Assembly: GCA_013041945.1 (NCBI GenBank)
Contig: JABDRC010000216.1
Coordinates: forward strand, 1-16,758
Direction of reading: 5' to 3'
DNA: 16,758 nt
Source of the DNA: Halobacteria archaeon
GTDB taxonomy: Bacteria; Pseudomonadota; Gammaproteobacteria; UBA9214
The notes under the pieces are model-generated. The model was not told the DNA's origin, did not search any database, and saw only the letters and a list, made by a program, of their open reading frames with translations. Shown here piece after piece: positions 6,048-12,526 of this stretch. A program made the translations under genes and the position numbers. The number at the start of each line of letters is the position of its first letter. Position 1 is the first letter of the stretch.

Positions 6048-7250
6048 TCAGTTGTCGGATCCGGCGACCATGGTGGTCGGGCTGGTGAGCACCATCGCAT
6101 GCGCCTTGTTTTTCCTGCAGGAAACCGACCCCTTGTCTTTCATCTTGCATTTCAGCATATGTGGATTACTCCAGCCGGTTTTCACCTTGTAGGTTGCTGA
6201 TGTGTCCTCATCGAGACTGCCCGGCTCCTCGTCGTCCCCGTCTGTCGAGACGGCAGCCGCCTGGGATGTGCTGATAACGAGATTCCTGTAGGTCACCTTG
6301 AAGGAGCCATTACCGGAAAAGCTGCTGATGATCGCCTTGGTCTTGAACTTGATGATGTTGTCGCCGGCGTTGCGTATCTGGTCGTCGCTGAAACAGGTGA
6401 CCTTGTTGCCCTCGGTGCGACAGGTCGTGATCTCGGACGGCATCCAGGCGACGGGATTGCCGTCACGGTTCCAGCCGGCAAGCACCACGTCTTCGATGGA
6501 AAAGCGTCCGGCTTTCGACTTTCTTGCCCGTGATTCCTTATTTGCCGCGGCTGCTGTTTTCACGTTATCTGCCTTCAGGCTTTCCGACACGTTGATCAGT
6601 TCGCCGCGCGCCTGGTCGAATCCTCCGTCAACGGCCTTGCCCAGCCAGATGAGGGCTTCGCCCCGGTTCTTCCCGACGCCGGTACCCTCGGCGTACATTT
6701 TGCCCAGGTAGAACTGTGCCGCGGGATAATCGGCCCGGGCGGCCTGCCGGAACCATTTGAATGCGAGCTTGCTGTTGGCTTTGACGCCGCTGCCCTCGTA
6801 GTAGATCAGTCCAAGCTTGTAGGACGATTTGATATGCCCCTGGCTGGCGGACTGTTCGAACGCAGTGATGGCCTTGCCGTAGTCGATGTTGGTGCCGACC
6901 CCTTCCATGTACATCTTGCCGAGGTCATACAGGCTGTCCTTGTCGCCCTTGCTGGCCTCGCTGGACGTTTTTCCGAAACGGGTTGCATTGGCCTCCATCA
7001 GTTTCAGGCGGGAAATGGATTTTGCATCGCCCTGTGCCGCGGCCTTCTCGAACCATTCGATGGCCATGTTGCGGTCAGCCTTTACGCCACGACCGTTCTG
7101 GTACATGGTGCCGACGTCGAACTGCGCCTCGCTGATACCGTTCTTTGCTTCCTGCATTTTTTCCCTGAACAGCGACGTCCATATATCGCCCATGGCGCTG
7201 GCTGCTAACAGATACAGTGCTAACCCGACAATTAACCTGTTCATAATCAT
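6048..7250 (-). CDS. Secreted Sel1-repeat protein with cysteine-paired C-terminal domain
   Basis: The 400-residue product begins with a signal peptide (MIMNRLIVGLALYLLAASAMG, cleavage near residue 21). Four Sel1-like repeats follow at about 40-75, 102-137, 144-176 and 180-212 (for example GTMYQNGRGVKADRNMAIEWFEKAAAQGD). These alpha/alpha solenoids usually mediate protein contacts. A basic linker (about 225-250) leads to a beta-rich C-terminal domain (about 250-390) with WMPSEITTCRTEGNKVTC and CKMKDKGSVSC; the cysteines C277/C286 and C368/C378 could form two disulfides outside the cytoplasm. An acidic insert (DGDDEEPGSLDED) interrupts this domain. The start at 7250 was chosen because the signal peptide begins there; an ATG at 7244 is equally possible, and the longer open frame to 7331 adds a non-signal sequence. 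Periplasmic Sel1 proteins include MotX of polar flagella, but this one is about twice as long, so that link is only suggestive. Confidence 0.88.
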   Translation of the reverse strand: MIMNRLIVGLALYLLAASAMGDIWTSLFREKMQEAKNGISEAQFDVGTMYQNGRGVKADRNMAIEWFEKAAAQGDAKSISRLKLMEANATRFGKTSSEASKGDKDSLYDLGKMYMEGVGTNIDYGKAITAFEQSASQGHIKSSYKLGLIYYEGSGVKANSKLAFKWFRQAARADYPAAQFYLGKMYAEGTGVGKNRGEALIWLGKAVDGGFDQARGELINVSESLKADNVKTAAAANKESRARKSKAGRFSIEDVVLAGWNRDGNPVAWMPSEITTCRTEGNKVTCFSDDQIRNAGDNIIKFKTKAIISSFSGNGSFKVTYRNLVISTSQAAAVSTDGDDEEPGSLDEDTSATYKVKTGWSNPHMLKCKMKDKGSVSCRKNKAHAMVLTSPTTMVAGSDN

Positions 7251-7294
7251 GATGTTGTCTTTTCTATGTTGTGATGGTGGAAGCCATGAACAGG

Positions 7295-7321
7295 CTATCG
7301 GCATGCACTGCATGGCCTTGA
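7295..7321 (-). promoter_or_regulatory. Weak sigma28-like promoter for the Sel1-repeat gene
   Basis: On the - strand, TCAAGGCC (7321-7314), 11 bases, then GCCGATAG (7302-7295). The -10 half matches the FliA consensus at 7/8, the -35 half at only 4/8 (3/4 of the TAAA core). The spacing is correct and the implied leader is about 37 bases. It gains weight only because the adjacent downstream gene has a better site of the same class. Confidence 0.35.
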
Positions 7322-7369
7322 GCGGCTGCACGACAGGAAGATTCTCAGCAGAACAGGCGCTTAAGTGAT

Positions 7370-8329
7370 TTATAAGGGCCTGCTGCAGAGGCTGGCGGAC
7401 GCGCTGCCAATGTTGTCACCCAGCAGCTCGAGGATGCGCTGTTCCAGCCAGTAGCGCGGTGAGAAAGGGTGGTTGCCGGCGATGAAGCCGACATGCCCGC
7501 CGTGGGGCGAGAGTTCCAGTATCACGTCCGGGCCGAGCTCATGTGCCTGCGGCAGGGCAGACGCCGGCAGGAACGGATCATCCGCTGACTGCAGTATCAC
7601 GGTCGGTACCCGGATAGACTTGAGAAACTGCCGGCTGCTGGCGCGGGCATAGTAGTCGTCGACATCGCTGAAGCCATGCAGCGGTGCGGTAATGGCATCA
7701 TCGAAGGCACGGAAGCTGCGCAGTTCATCGAGCCGCTCGAGCGGCCACGGTGGCGGGTGGAATGCGGCCTTGCGCCGCACGGCTGCACGCATCCTGCCGA
7801 GCAGGTGATTGCGGTAGATCCGGGAGATACCCCGGTCCAGCTGCCGGGCCGCGGCATCGAGATCGAAGGGGACCGATATCGCGATTGCCTGCTGTATACC
7901 TGCGCGGTTGTCTGATTCGCCCAGCCATTTGAGCAGCACATTGCCGCCGAGCGAGAAGCCGATGACAGCCAGTGGCTGCTGCGGGAACTGTTCATGCAGG
8001 TGGCGTACGACGAACTCGAGATCGCCGGTGTCGCCGGAATGGTAGCTGCGCGGCAGGCGGTTCGGTGTGCCGCTGCGCCCGCGAAAATACAGCAGGCCGG
8101 CATGGTAGCCGGCAGCGGACAGTCGGGTGAGCAGTCCGCCTGCATAATGCGACTCGATGGATCCCTCGAGGCCATGCAGGATGAGTATGCGCGCACCCTG
8201 TGTTGCTGCCGTCCAGTCCAGGTCGAGGAAGTCGCCGTCCGGCAGTTCCAGGCGCTCGCGCTGCAGGGGGGGTGCACGACGCTGCCGGAACAGTGAGGGG
8301 TACAGCGTTTGCAGGTGACGGCCCGGCAA
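7370..8329 (-). CDS. yheT: YheT-family alpha/beta hydrolase
   Basis: The protein belongs to the YheT/ABHD1-3-like alpha/beta hydrolase family, whose substrates are unsettled. HLQTLYPSLFR, RLELPDGDFLDLDW, ILHGLEGS, YFRGRSGTPNRLPRSYHSGDT and the nucleophile elbow GFSLGGN (Ser126 counted from the TTG at 8329) are hallmark segments. QSADDPFLP and SPHGGHVGF supply the expected Asp and His of the triad. The first canonical start is TTG 8329, giving 319 residues. The open frame continues upstream with SAFRPAWW directly before LPGRHLQT, and this FRPAWWLPG-type block is normal for the family, so translation probably starts further up, perhaps at CTG 8363-8365, which overlaps the acs stop as CTGA. AGGAAGAG lies just before that CTG. 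The gene follows acs directly on the same strand, so the two are probably co-transcribed. Confidence 0.9.
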   Translation of the reverse strand: MPGRHLQTLYPSLFRQRRAPPLQRERLELPDGDFLDLDWTAATQGARILILHGLEGSIESHYAGGLLTRLSAAGYHAGLLYFRGRSGTPNRLPRSYHSGDTGDLEFVVRHLHEQFPQQPLAVIGFSLGGNVLLKWLGESDNRAGIQQAIAISVPFDLDAAARQLDRGISRIYRNHLLGRMRAAVRRKAAFHPPPWPLERLDELRSFRAFDDAITAPLHGFSDVDDYYARASSRQFLKSIRVPTVILQSADDPFLPASALPQAHELGPDVILELSPHGGHVGFIAGNHPFSPRYWLEQRILELLGDNIGSASASLCSRPL

Positions 8330-8361
8330 CCACCAGGCCGGCCGGAATGCGCTGCGGGCGA

Positions 8362-10299
8362 TCAGGTGCTCTTCCTGTTGGCGACCAGGTCGTCGACCAC
8401 GGCCGGGTCGGCAAGGGTCGAGGTGTCGCCCAGTGAATCCATGTCATTGGCAGCGATCTTGCGCAGGATGCGGCGCATGATCTTGCCGGAGCGCGTTTTG
8501 GGCAGGCCGGGCGCCCACTGGATGATGTCCGGTGTAGCGATGGGGCCGATCTCGTTGCGGACATGCTGAACGAGTTCGGCGCGCAGCTCATCAGCGGGTT
8601 CCACACCGTTGACCAGAGTGACATAGGCGTAGATACCCTGGCCCTTGATGTCATGCGGGTATCCCACAATGGCGGCCTCGGCCACGGCCGGATGCAGCAC
8701 CAGTGCGCTTTCCAGTTCGGCGGTGCCGAGGTTGTGGCCCGACACGATCAGCACGTCATCCACGCGACCGGTGATCCAGTAGTAGCCATCCTCGTCGCGG
8801 CGTGCGCCGTCACCGGTGAAATACATGCCGGGAAAGGTCGAGAAATAGGTGTCGATGAGCCGCTGGTGGTTGCCGTATACGGTGCGGATCTGACCCGGCC
8901 ACGGATGAGTGATGACGAGGCTGCCTTCTGCCGCCCCTTCCAGTACCTTGCCTTCGTTGTCGACGATGGCGGGCCGTACACCGAAAAAGGGATGTGTTGC
9001 GGAGCCGGGTTTCATCGGTGTTGCGCCGGGCACCGGGGTAATCATGTGGCCGCCGGTTTCGGTTTGCCACCAGGTGTCCACGATCGGACAGCGCGCATCG
9101 CCGACGGTATGGTAATACCACTCCCAGGCCTCCGGGTTGATCGGCTCGCCGACGGTGCCCAGCAGGCGCAGGCTGGCGCGCGAGGTCTTTTTCACCGGGT
9201 CCTCGCCCAGGCGCATCAGTGCACGTAATGCCGTCGGCGCGGTATAGAACGTGTTGACACTGTGCTTGTCGCACACCTGCCAGAAACGCGAGGCATTCGG
9301 GTAGGTGGGTACGCCCTCGAACACGAGTGAAGTCGCGGCGTTGGCCAGCGGTCCATAGACGATATAGCTATGGCCGGTGATCCAGCCGACATCCGCCGTG
9401 CACCAGTAGATGTCGCCGTCATGGTAATCGAACACGTACTTGTGGGTGATGGCGGCAAACAGCAGGTAGCCGCCGGTGGTGTGCAGGACGCCCTTGGGTT
9501 TGCCGGTCGATCCCGAGGTATACAGGATAAACAGCGGGTCTTCGGCATCCATCCATTCGACCGGGCAATCCACGGACGCCCCGGCAACGGCGTCGTGATA
9601 CCAGACATCACGCCCCTCGGTCCAGTCGATGCTGCCGGCCGTGCGCCGGATCGTGAACACCGTATGGACGTTCGGGCAGGACTGCAGCGCCTGGTCGACA
9701 TTGCCTTTCAGCGGAATGGTCTTGCCGCCGCGCACGCCCTCGTCGGCGGTGATGACGGTCTGGCAGTCCGAGTCCAGGATGCGGTCCTTGATCGATTCGG
9801 GCGAGAAGCCGCCGAATACCACCGAGTGGACCGCGCCGATGCGCGCACAGGCCAGCATCGCATACACGGCCTCCGGCACCATCGGCATGTAGATGCACAC
9901 CCGGTCACCCTTGCCGACGTTGCGTGCCTTCAGTGCATTGGCGAAACGGCACACGTGCTCGTACAGTTCGCCGTAGCTGATCTGCGCATCATCCGCGGGA
10001 TCGTCGCCTTCCCAGATCAGCGCCGTCTGTTCGCTGCGGCGTTCCAGGTGCCGGTCGATGCAGTTGTAACAGGCATTCAGCTTGCCACCCTCGAACCAGC
10101 GAACCCTGCCGGTCTCGAAATCCCAGTCGAGCACCGTGTCCCAGGGTTGTTCCCAGGAGAGGAATTTCTCCGCCTGTTCCGCCCAGAACCCTTCCGGGTC
10201 CTCCACGGACTGCCGGTACATAGACCGGAACTGCTCTGCATCGAGGTGTGCGGTCTCTGCAAAGGCTTGCGGAACCTGGTAAACCTTGTTATCGGACAT
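8362..10299 (-). CDS. acs: Acetyl-coenzyme A synthetase
   Basis: Acs activates acetate with ATP and CoA through an acetyl-AMP intermediate, allowing scavenging of low acetate. The 645-residue length is near the E. coli enzyme (652). The P-loop-like motif YTSGSTGKPKG lies at 260-270, WWQTETGGHMITP is the adenylate-binding block, and the C-terminal swing domain has PKTRSGKIMRR with the catalytic lysine at residue 606; this lysine is the one acetylated for control in Salmonella Acs (K609). The N-terminal block FRSMYRQSVEDPEGFWAEQA is also family-typical. The ATG at 10299 is preceded by GGAGAG at good spacing. A promoter lies at 10347-10374, and the gene overlaps or abuts yheT at its 3' end. Confidence 0.97.
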   Translation of the reverse strand: MSDNKVYQVPQAFAETAHLDAEQFRSMYRQSVEDPEGFWAEQAEKFLSWEQPWDTVLDWDFETGRVRWFEGGKLNACYNCIDRHLERRSEQTALIWEGDDPADDAQISYGELYEHVCRFANALKARNVGKGDRVCIYMPMVPEAVYAMLACARIGAVHSVVFGGFSPESIKDRILDSDCQTVITADEGVRGGKTIPLKGNVDQALQSCPNVHTVFTIRRTAGSIDWTEGRDVWYHDAVAGASVDCPVEWMDAEDPLFILYTSGSTGKPKGVLHTTGGYLLFAAITHKYVFDYHDGDIYWCTADVGWITGHSYIVYGPLANAATSLVFEGVPTYPNASRFWQVCDKHSVNTFYTAPTALRALMRLGEDPVKKTSRASLRLLGTVGEPINPEAWEWYYHTVGDARCPIVDTWWQTETGGHMITPVPGATPMKPGSATHPFFGVRPAIVDNEGKVLEGAAEGSLVITHPWPGQIRTVYGNHQRLIDTYFSTFPGMYFTGDGARRDEDGYYWITGRVDDVLIVSGHNLGTAELESALVLHPAVAEAAIVGYPHDIKGQGIYAYVTLVNGVEPADELRAELVQHVRNEIGPIATPDIIQWAPGLPKTRSGKIMRRILRKIAANDMDSLGDTSTLADPAVVDDLVANRKST

Positions 10300-10346
10300 A
10301 GTGCTCTCCGTTGGCGTTTGCGTGCCGGGAATGGATGTGACGTTCG

Positions 10347-10374
10347 ATTATAGCCGCGCGGCCCGCCATGCCAA
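10347..10374 (-). promoter_or_regulatory. Near-consensus sigma70 promoter for acs
   Basis: On the - strand, TTGGCA (10374-10369) and a perfect TATAAT (10352-10347) are 16 bases apart. The -35 box begins only four bases past the gluQ stop codon. Transcription would start near 10340, giving a leader of about 40 bases to the acs ATG. The E. coli acs gene depends on CRP; I see no clear CRP-type site here. Confidence 0.72.
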
Positions 10375-10377
10375 CAA

Positions 10378-11301
10378 TCAGGCGGACGGAATTTCGGGTG
10401 CCGGCTGCAGCCGCTTGCGGGGCAGGGCATCGACATTCCAGTGCACGGTAGCCCACTGCAGCAGTTCGGCCTGGCCGGCCATGGCCGCATCATCCGGCAG
10501 TGCCTGTTGCAGGAAGGTCAGTGCGGCAATCAGTATCCGGTTGCCTGCATCGGGTTGAACCGCGCCTGCATGCGTCTGCTTGCCGAGTTTTTCACGGCTG
10601 GCGTTGACGGCAATCGGCAGGTGCAGGTAGCGGGGCGCCGGCAGCCCCAGTTGCTGCTGCAGGTAGTATTGCCGCGGCGTTGAATCGAGCAGGTCGGCGC
10701 CGCGCACGACGTCGGTAATGCCCTGTTCCGCATCGTCGATGACCACGGCCAGCTGGTAGGCGACCAGCTGGTCTGCGCGTCGCAGCACGAAGTCGCCGAC
10801 CTCGTCTGCGAGTCGCTGTTCCACGATTCCCTGCAGCCGGTCTGTTATCCGGATGCAGGTATCGTCCACGCGCACGCGTACAGAACGTGCCGTCCGGCCG
10901 GCCGGCAGTCCGTTGCGACAGGTGCCGGGATAGATAGTGCCCTGTCCCTTGATGCTGCTGTCTGCGATTTCCTTGCGCGTACAGGCACAACCGTAGAGTT
11001 TTCCGTTGCGCGCAAGCTGCTCGAGTGCAGTATCGTACAGTCCGTTGCGCATGCTCTGGTAGACGACCGGTCCGTCCCATTCGAGACCAAACGCCTCCAG
11101 GGTGTGCAATATGCTGTCGGCCGCGCCGGCGACCTCGCGGGGCGGGTCAAGATCCTCGACCCGCACCAGCCACTCCCCGCGGTTGTGCCGCGCGTCCAGG
11201 TAGCTGCCAAGTGCCGCGACCAGTGAACCGAAATGCAACGGCCCGGTTGGTGACGGGGCGAAGCGGCCGCGGTACAGCGTTTTATCAGTTGAAGTATGCA
11301 A
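10378..11301 (-). CDS. gluQ: Glutamyl-Q tRNA(Asp) synthetase
   Basis: GluQ-RS is a truncated glutamyl-tRNA synthetase that attaches glutamate to the queuosine base at position 34 of tRNA-Asp, not to the 3' end. The 307 residues match the usual length (E. coli 308) and lack the anticodon-binding domain. RGRFAPSPTGPLHFGSLVAALGSYLDAR carries the HIGH-like HFGS (23-26). Zinc ligands are visible as C105, C107, Y124 and C128 (CAC...YPGTC). The KMSKS-like loop is REKLGKQTHA. The only usable start is TTG 11301: the open frame above it has no ATG or GTG before the stop, and no Shine-Dalgarno sequence precedes it, so expression may be low. It lies downstream of dksA, the order seen in many gammaproteobacteria. 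Confidence 0.93.
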   Translation of the reverse strand: MHTSTDKTLYRGRFAPSPTGPLHFGSLVAALGSYLDARHNRGEWLVRVEDLDPPREVAGAADSILHTLEAFGLEWDGPVVYQSMRNGLYDTALEQLARNGKLYGCACTRKEIADSSIKGQGTIYPGTCRNGLPAGRTARSVRVRVDDTCIRITDRLQGIVEQRLADEVGDFVLRRADQLVAYQLAVVIDDAEQGITDVVRGADLLDSTPRQYYLQQQLGLPAPRYLHLPIAVNASREKLGKQTHAGAVQPDAGNRILIAALTFLQQALPDDAAMAGQAELLQWATVHWNVDALPRKRLQPAPEIPSA

Positions 11302-11352
11302 GTGGAAGGAAGGCTGCTGCCTGAACGGGTGTCCTGTTTAACACAGCGCTAT

Positions 11353-11399
11353 CGGCATCCATGCCTTCCGGCGACGATGGACAGGATGTCCGGGTGCCG
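11353..11399. repeat. Nested hairpin cluster with cloverleaf-like layout
   Basis: CGGCATCC (11353-11360) pairs with GGGTGCCG (11392-11399) with one G-T wobble. Inside are two small stems: GCC-TTCC-GGC (11363-11372) and GGACA-GGA-TGTCC (11379-11391). It abuts the longer inverted repeat at 11407 and may be part of one dispersed element. It is not a tRNA: no acceptor stem or anticodon arm fits. Confidence 0.5.
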
Positions 11400-11406
11400 T
11401 GGAGCA

Positions 11407-11522
11407 CAGGGACAAGGTGAGACCGGAGGTCGAGAAGGTGGCCTGGGCCATGTGCGGGAGCGGCCGTACCTGCATGGCCGGGGCCAGCCGCTCGACTGCT
11501 GCGCGGTCTCACCTTCTCCCTG
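11407..11522. repeat. 116-bp imperfect inverted repeat
   Basis: The outer arms 11407-11425 (CAGGGACAAGGTGAGACCG) and 11504-11522 are reverse complements at 18 of 19 positions. Further in, a second arm pair beginning GTCGAG and ending GGCCATG matches at 19 of 24 positions. The whole could fold into a long hairpin in DNA or RNA. It may be an intergenic palindromic element, or a structured region affecting gluQ expression. Confidence 0.7.
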
Positions 11523-11527
11523 CAGGC

Positions 11528-11552
11528 AAAAAAGCCGGCATGCGCCGGCTTT
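11528..11552 (-). terminator. Intrinsic terminator after dksA
   Basis: AAAGCCGGC (11531-11539) pairs perfectly with GCCGGCTTT (11544-11552) around ATGC. On the - strand the stem runs into six T (11533-11528). It lies about 30 bases after the dksA stop and would limit transcription into gluQ. Confidence 0.9.
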
Positions 11553-11581
11553 GTTTTCAGATCAACAAGCATGCAGTCGCA

Positions 11582-12310
11582 TCAACCCATCTGTTTTTCC
11601 CGAATCTCGTCGAGAATCTTGCAGTCGATGCACAGTGTGGCGGTCGGTCGTGCCTCGAGCCGCTTTACGCCGATTTCGACGCCGCATGCCTCGCAGTAAC
11701 CGAACTCACTGTTTTCGAGATGGTTGATCGATTCATCGATCTTCTTGATCAGCTTGCGTTCACGGTCGCGGGCGCGCAGTTCCATGCTGAATTCGGATTC
11801 CTGCGTGGCACGGTCGTTGGGATCCGGGAAATTGGCGGCGTCATCCTGCATGTGGTGCACGGTGCGGTCGACTTCCTCCATGAGGCTCATCTTCCAGGAC
11901 CGCAGGATATTCCTGAAGTGCGCGACCTGCGCATCGTTCATGTATTCCTCGCCCTTCTTTTCCCGATAAGGCTCGATACCCGGCACAGGGCCTACCTGGG
12001 AGGCACCGGCGCGCGCCGATTTCCTGGCCGGCGCCTTGCGTGCAGCCGCCTTTTTCGATGCGGTCTTGCGCGGCGCAGCCTTTTTCGCAGCAGCGGTCTT
12101 TTTCCTCGGCGCAGCCTTCTTTTTCGGCGCTGCCTTTTTCGCGGCGGCCTTCTTCTTCACCGCGGTCTTTTTGACCGGTTTCTTTTTCGGCGCTGCCTTT
12201 TTCGCGGCGGTCTTCTTCTTCGCGGCGGCCTTTTTGACCGGTTTCTTTTTCGCCGCCGCCTTTTTCCTTGCCGTCTTCCCGGACTTCACTGCCTTCTTCT
12301 TTGCAGCCAT
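11582..12310 (-). CDS. dksA: DksA RNA polymerase-binding factor with histone-H1-like N-terminal tail
   Basis: DksA enters the RNA polymerase secondary channel and, with ppGpp, represses rRNA and activates stress and amino acid promoters. Residues 111-242 align closely with E. coli DksA as I remember it: GIEPYREKKGEEYMNDAQVAHF, the coiled-coil tip DPNDRA (D163, D166 and A168, equal to D71, D74, A76), and the zinc finger C206, C209, C227, C230. The protein is 242 residues against 151 in E. coli because of an extra tail. Residues 1-100 contain 39 Lys and 6 Arg and no acidic residue, with KKAAPKKK/KKPVKK repeats like histone H1 or the AlgP/HctB type. The ATG at 12310 opens the tail. An internal ATG at 11941 follows GAGGAA, but those bases encode the conserved GEEYM, so I do not treat it as a second start. 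It is the first gene of the dksA-gluQ pair. Confidence 0.96.
   Translation of the reverse strand: MAAKKKAVKSGKTARKKAAAKKKPVKKAAAKKKTAAKKAAPKKKPVKKTAVKKKAAAKKAAPKKKAAPRKKTAAAKKAAPRKTASKKAAARKAPARKSARAGASQVGPVPGIEPYREKKGEEYMNDAQVAHFRNILRSWKMSLMEEVDRTVHHMQDDAANFPDPNDRATQESEFSMELRARDRERKLIKKIDESINHLENSEFGYCEACGVEIGVKRLEARPTATLCIDCKILDEIREKQMG
12117..12242 (-). repeat. 63-nt tandem duplication inside the DksA tail
   Basis: 12117-12179 and 12180-12242 are directly adjacent 63-nt copies that match at 59 of 63 positions. They encode two 21-residue units starting PVKK and ending KKAAPKKK (residues 24-44 and 45-65). A partial third copy begins at 12243. The near-identity suggests a recent expansion. 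Confidence 0.92.
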
Positions 12311-12387
12311 GTAAAATGCCCCAAGCGCTGTCGAATTTAACTCACTGTTTATACTTGAAATTCGGTCCAGAATCTTGCGGGTGCGGG

Positions 12388-12393
12388 TATAAT
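12388..12393 (+). promoter_or_regulatory. Possible -10 box for cbbY
   Basis: A perfect TATAAT lies 134 bases before the cbbY ATG, in the divergent dksA-cbbY gap. No -35 box is found at 16-18 bases; the nearest TTGAAA (12355-12360) is 27 bases away, too far. If used, it would need an activator or another sigma factor, and the leader would be about 125 bases long. Confidence 0.3.
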
Positions 12394-12416
12394 GGACAGC
12401 CCGAAAAATCCGTAGG

Positions 12417-12433
12417 GGCGTTATTTATACGCC
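12417..12433. repeat. Short palindrome in the cbbY leader, REP-like
   Basis: GGCGT (12417-12421) and ACGCC (12429-12433) flank TATTTAT. With the preceding CGTAGG it resembles the widespread GTAGGGGCG...CGCCC type of intergenic palindrome, in a decayed form. Confidence 0.4.
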
Positions 12434-12484
12434 ACTTTCTGTATTAGTCAAGGATGCCCGGGGACAAAAAAACAGGCAATTTAT

Positions 12485-12506
12485 CCGCCGCCGTAACGGC
12501 TGGCGG
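12485..12506 (+). promoter_or_regulatory. GC-rich hairpin just upstream of the cbbY ribosome site
   Basis: CCGCC-GCCG (12485-12493) pairs with CGGC-GGCGG (12497-12506) around TAA with a single bulged T. It lies 20 bases before the ATG at 12527 and next to the GGGAGAA ribosome site. It could affect translation; no known riboswitch pattern is recognised. Confidence 0.4.
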
Positions 12507-12526
12507 GAGAAGCGGGAGAACGTATT

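Larger units (their letters stand above)
11302..11581. other. dksA-gluQ intergenic region, rich in secondary structure
   Basis: No gene is supported in these 280 bases. From the dksA side it holds an intrinsic terminator (11528-11552), a long imperfect inverted repeat (11407-11522) and a nested hairpin cluster (11353-11399). In Shigella, gluQ expression is known to depend on read-through from dksA past a terminator; the layout here is the same but the spacer is longer and more structured. Confidence 0.7.

Noticed and set aside
11939..11950. Internal GAGGAA-TAC-ATG in dksA as a start for a tail-less form
   Set aside because: The bases encode GEEYM, which is also conserved in E. coli DksA, so the match is explained by the protein; starting there would also remove part of the conserved N-terminal region.
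12355..12393. TTGAAA plus TATAAT as a full sigma70 promoter
   Set aside because: The spacer is 27 bases, far beyond the usable 16-18; only the -10 box is kept as a weak candidate.
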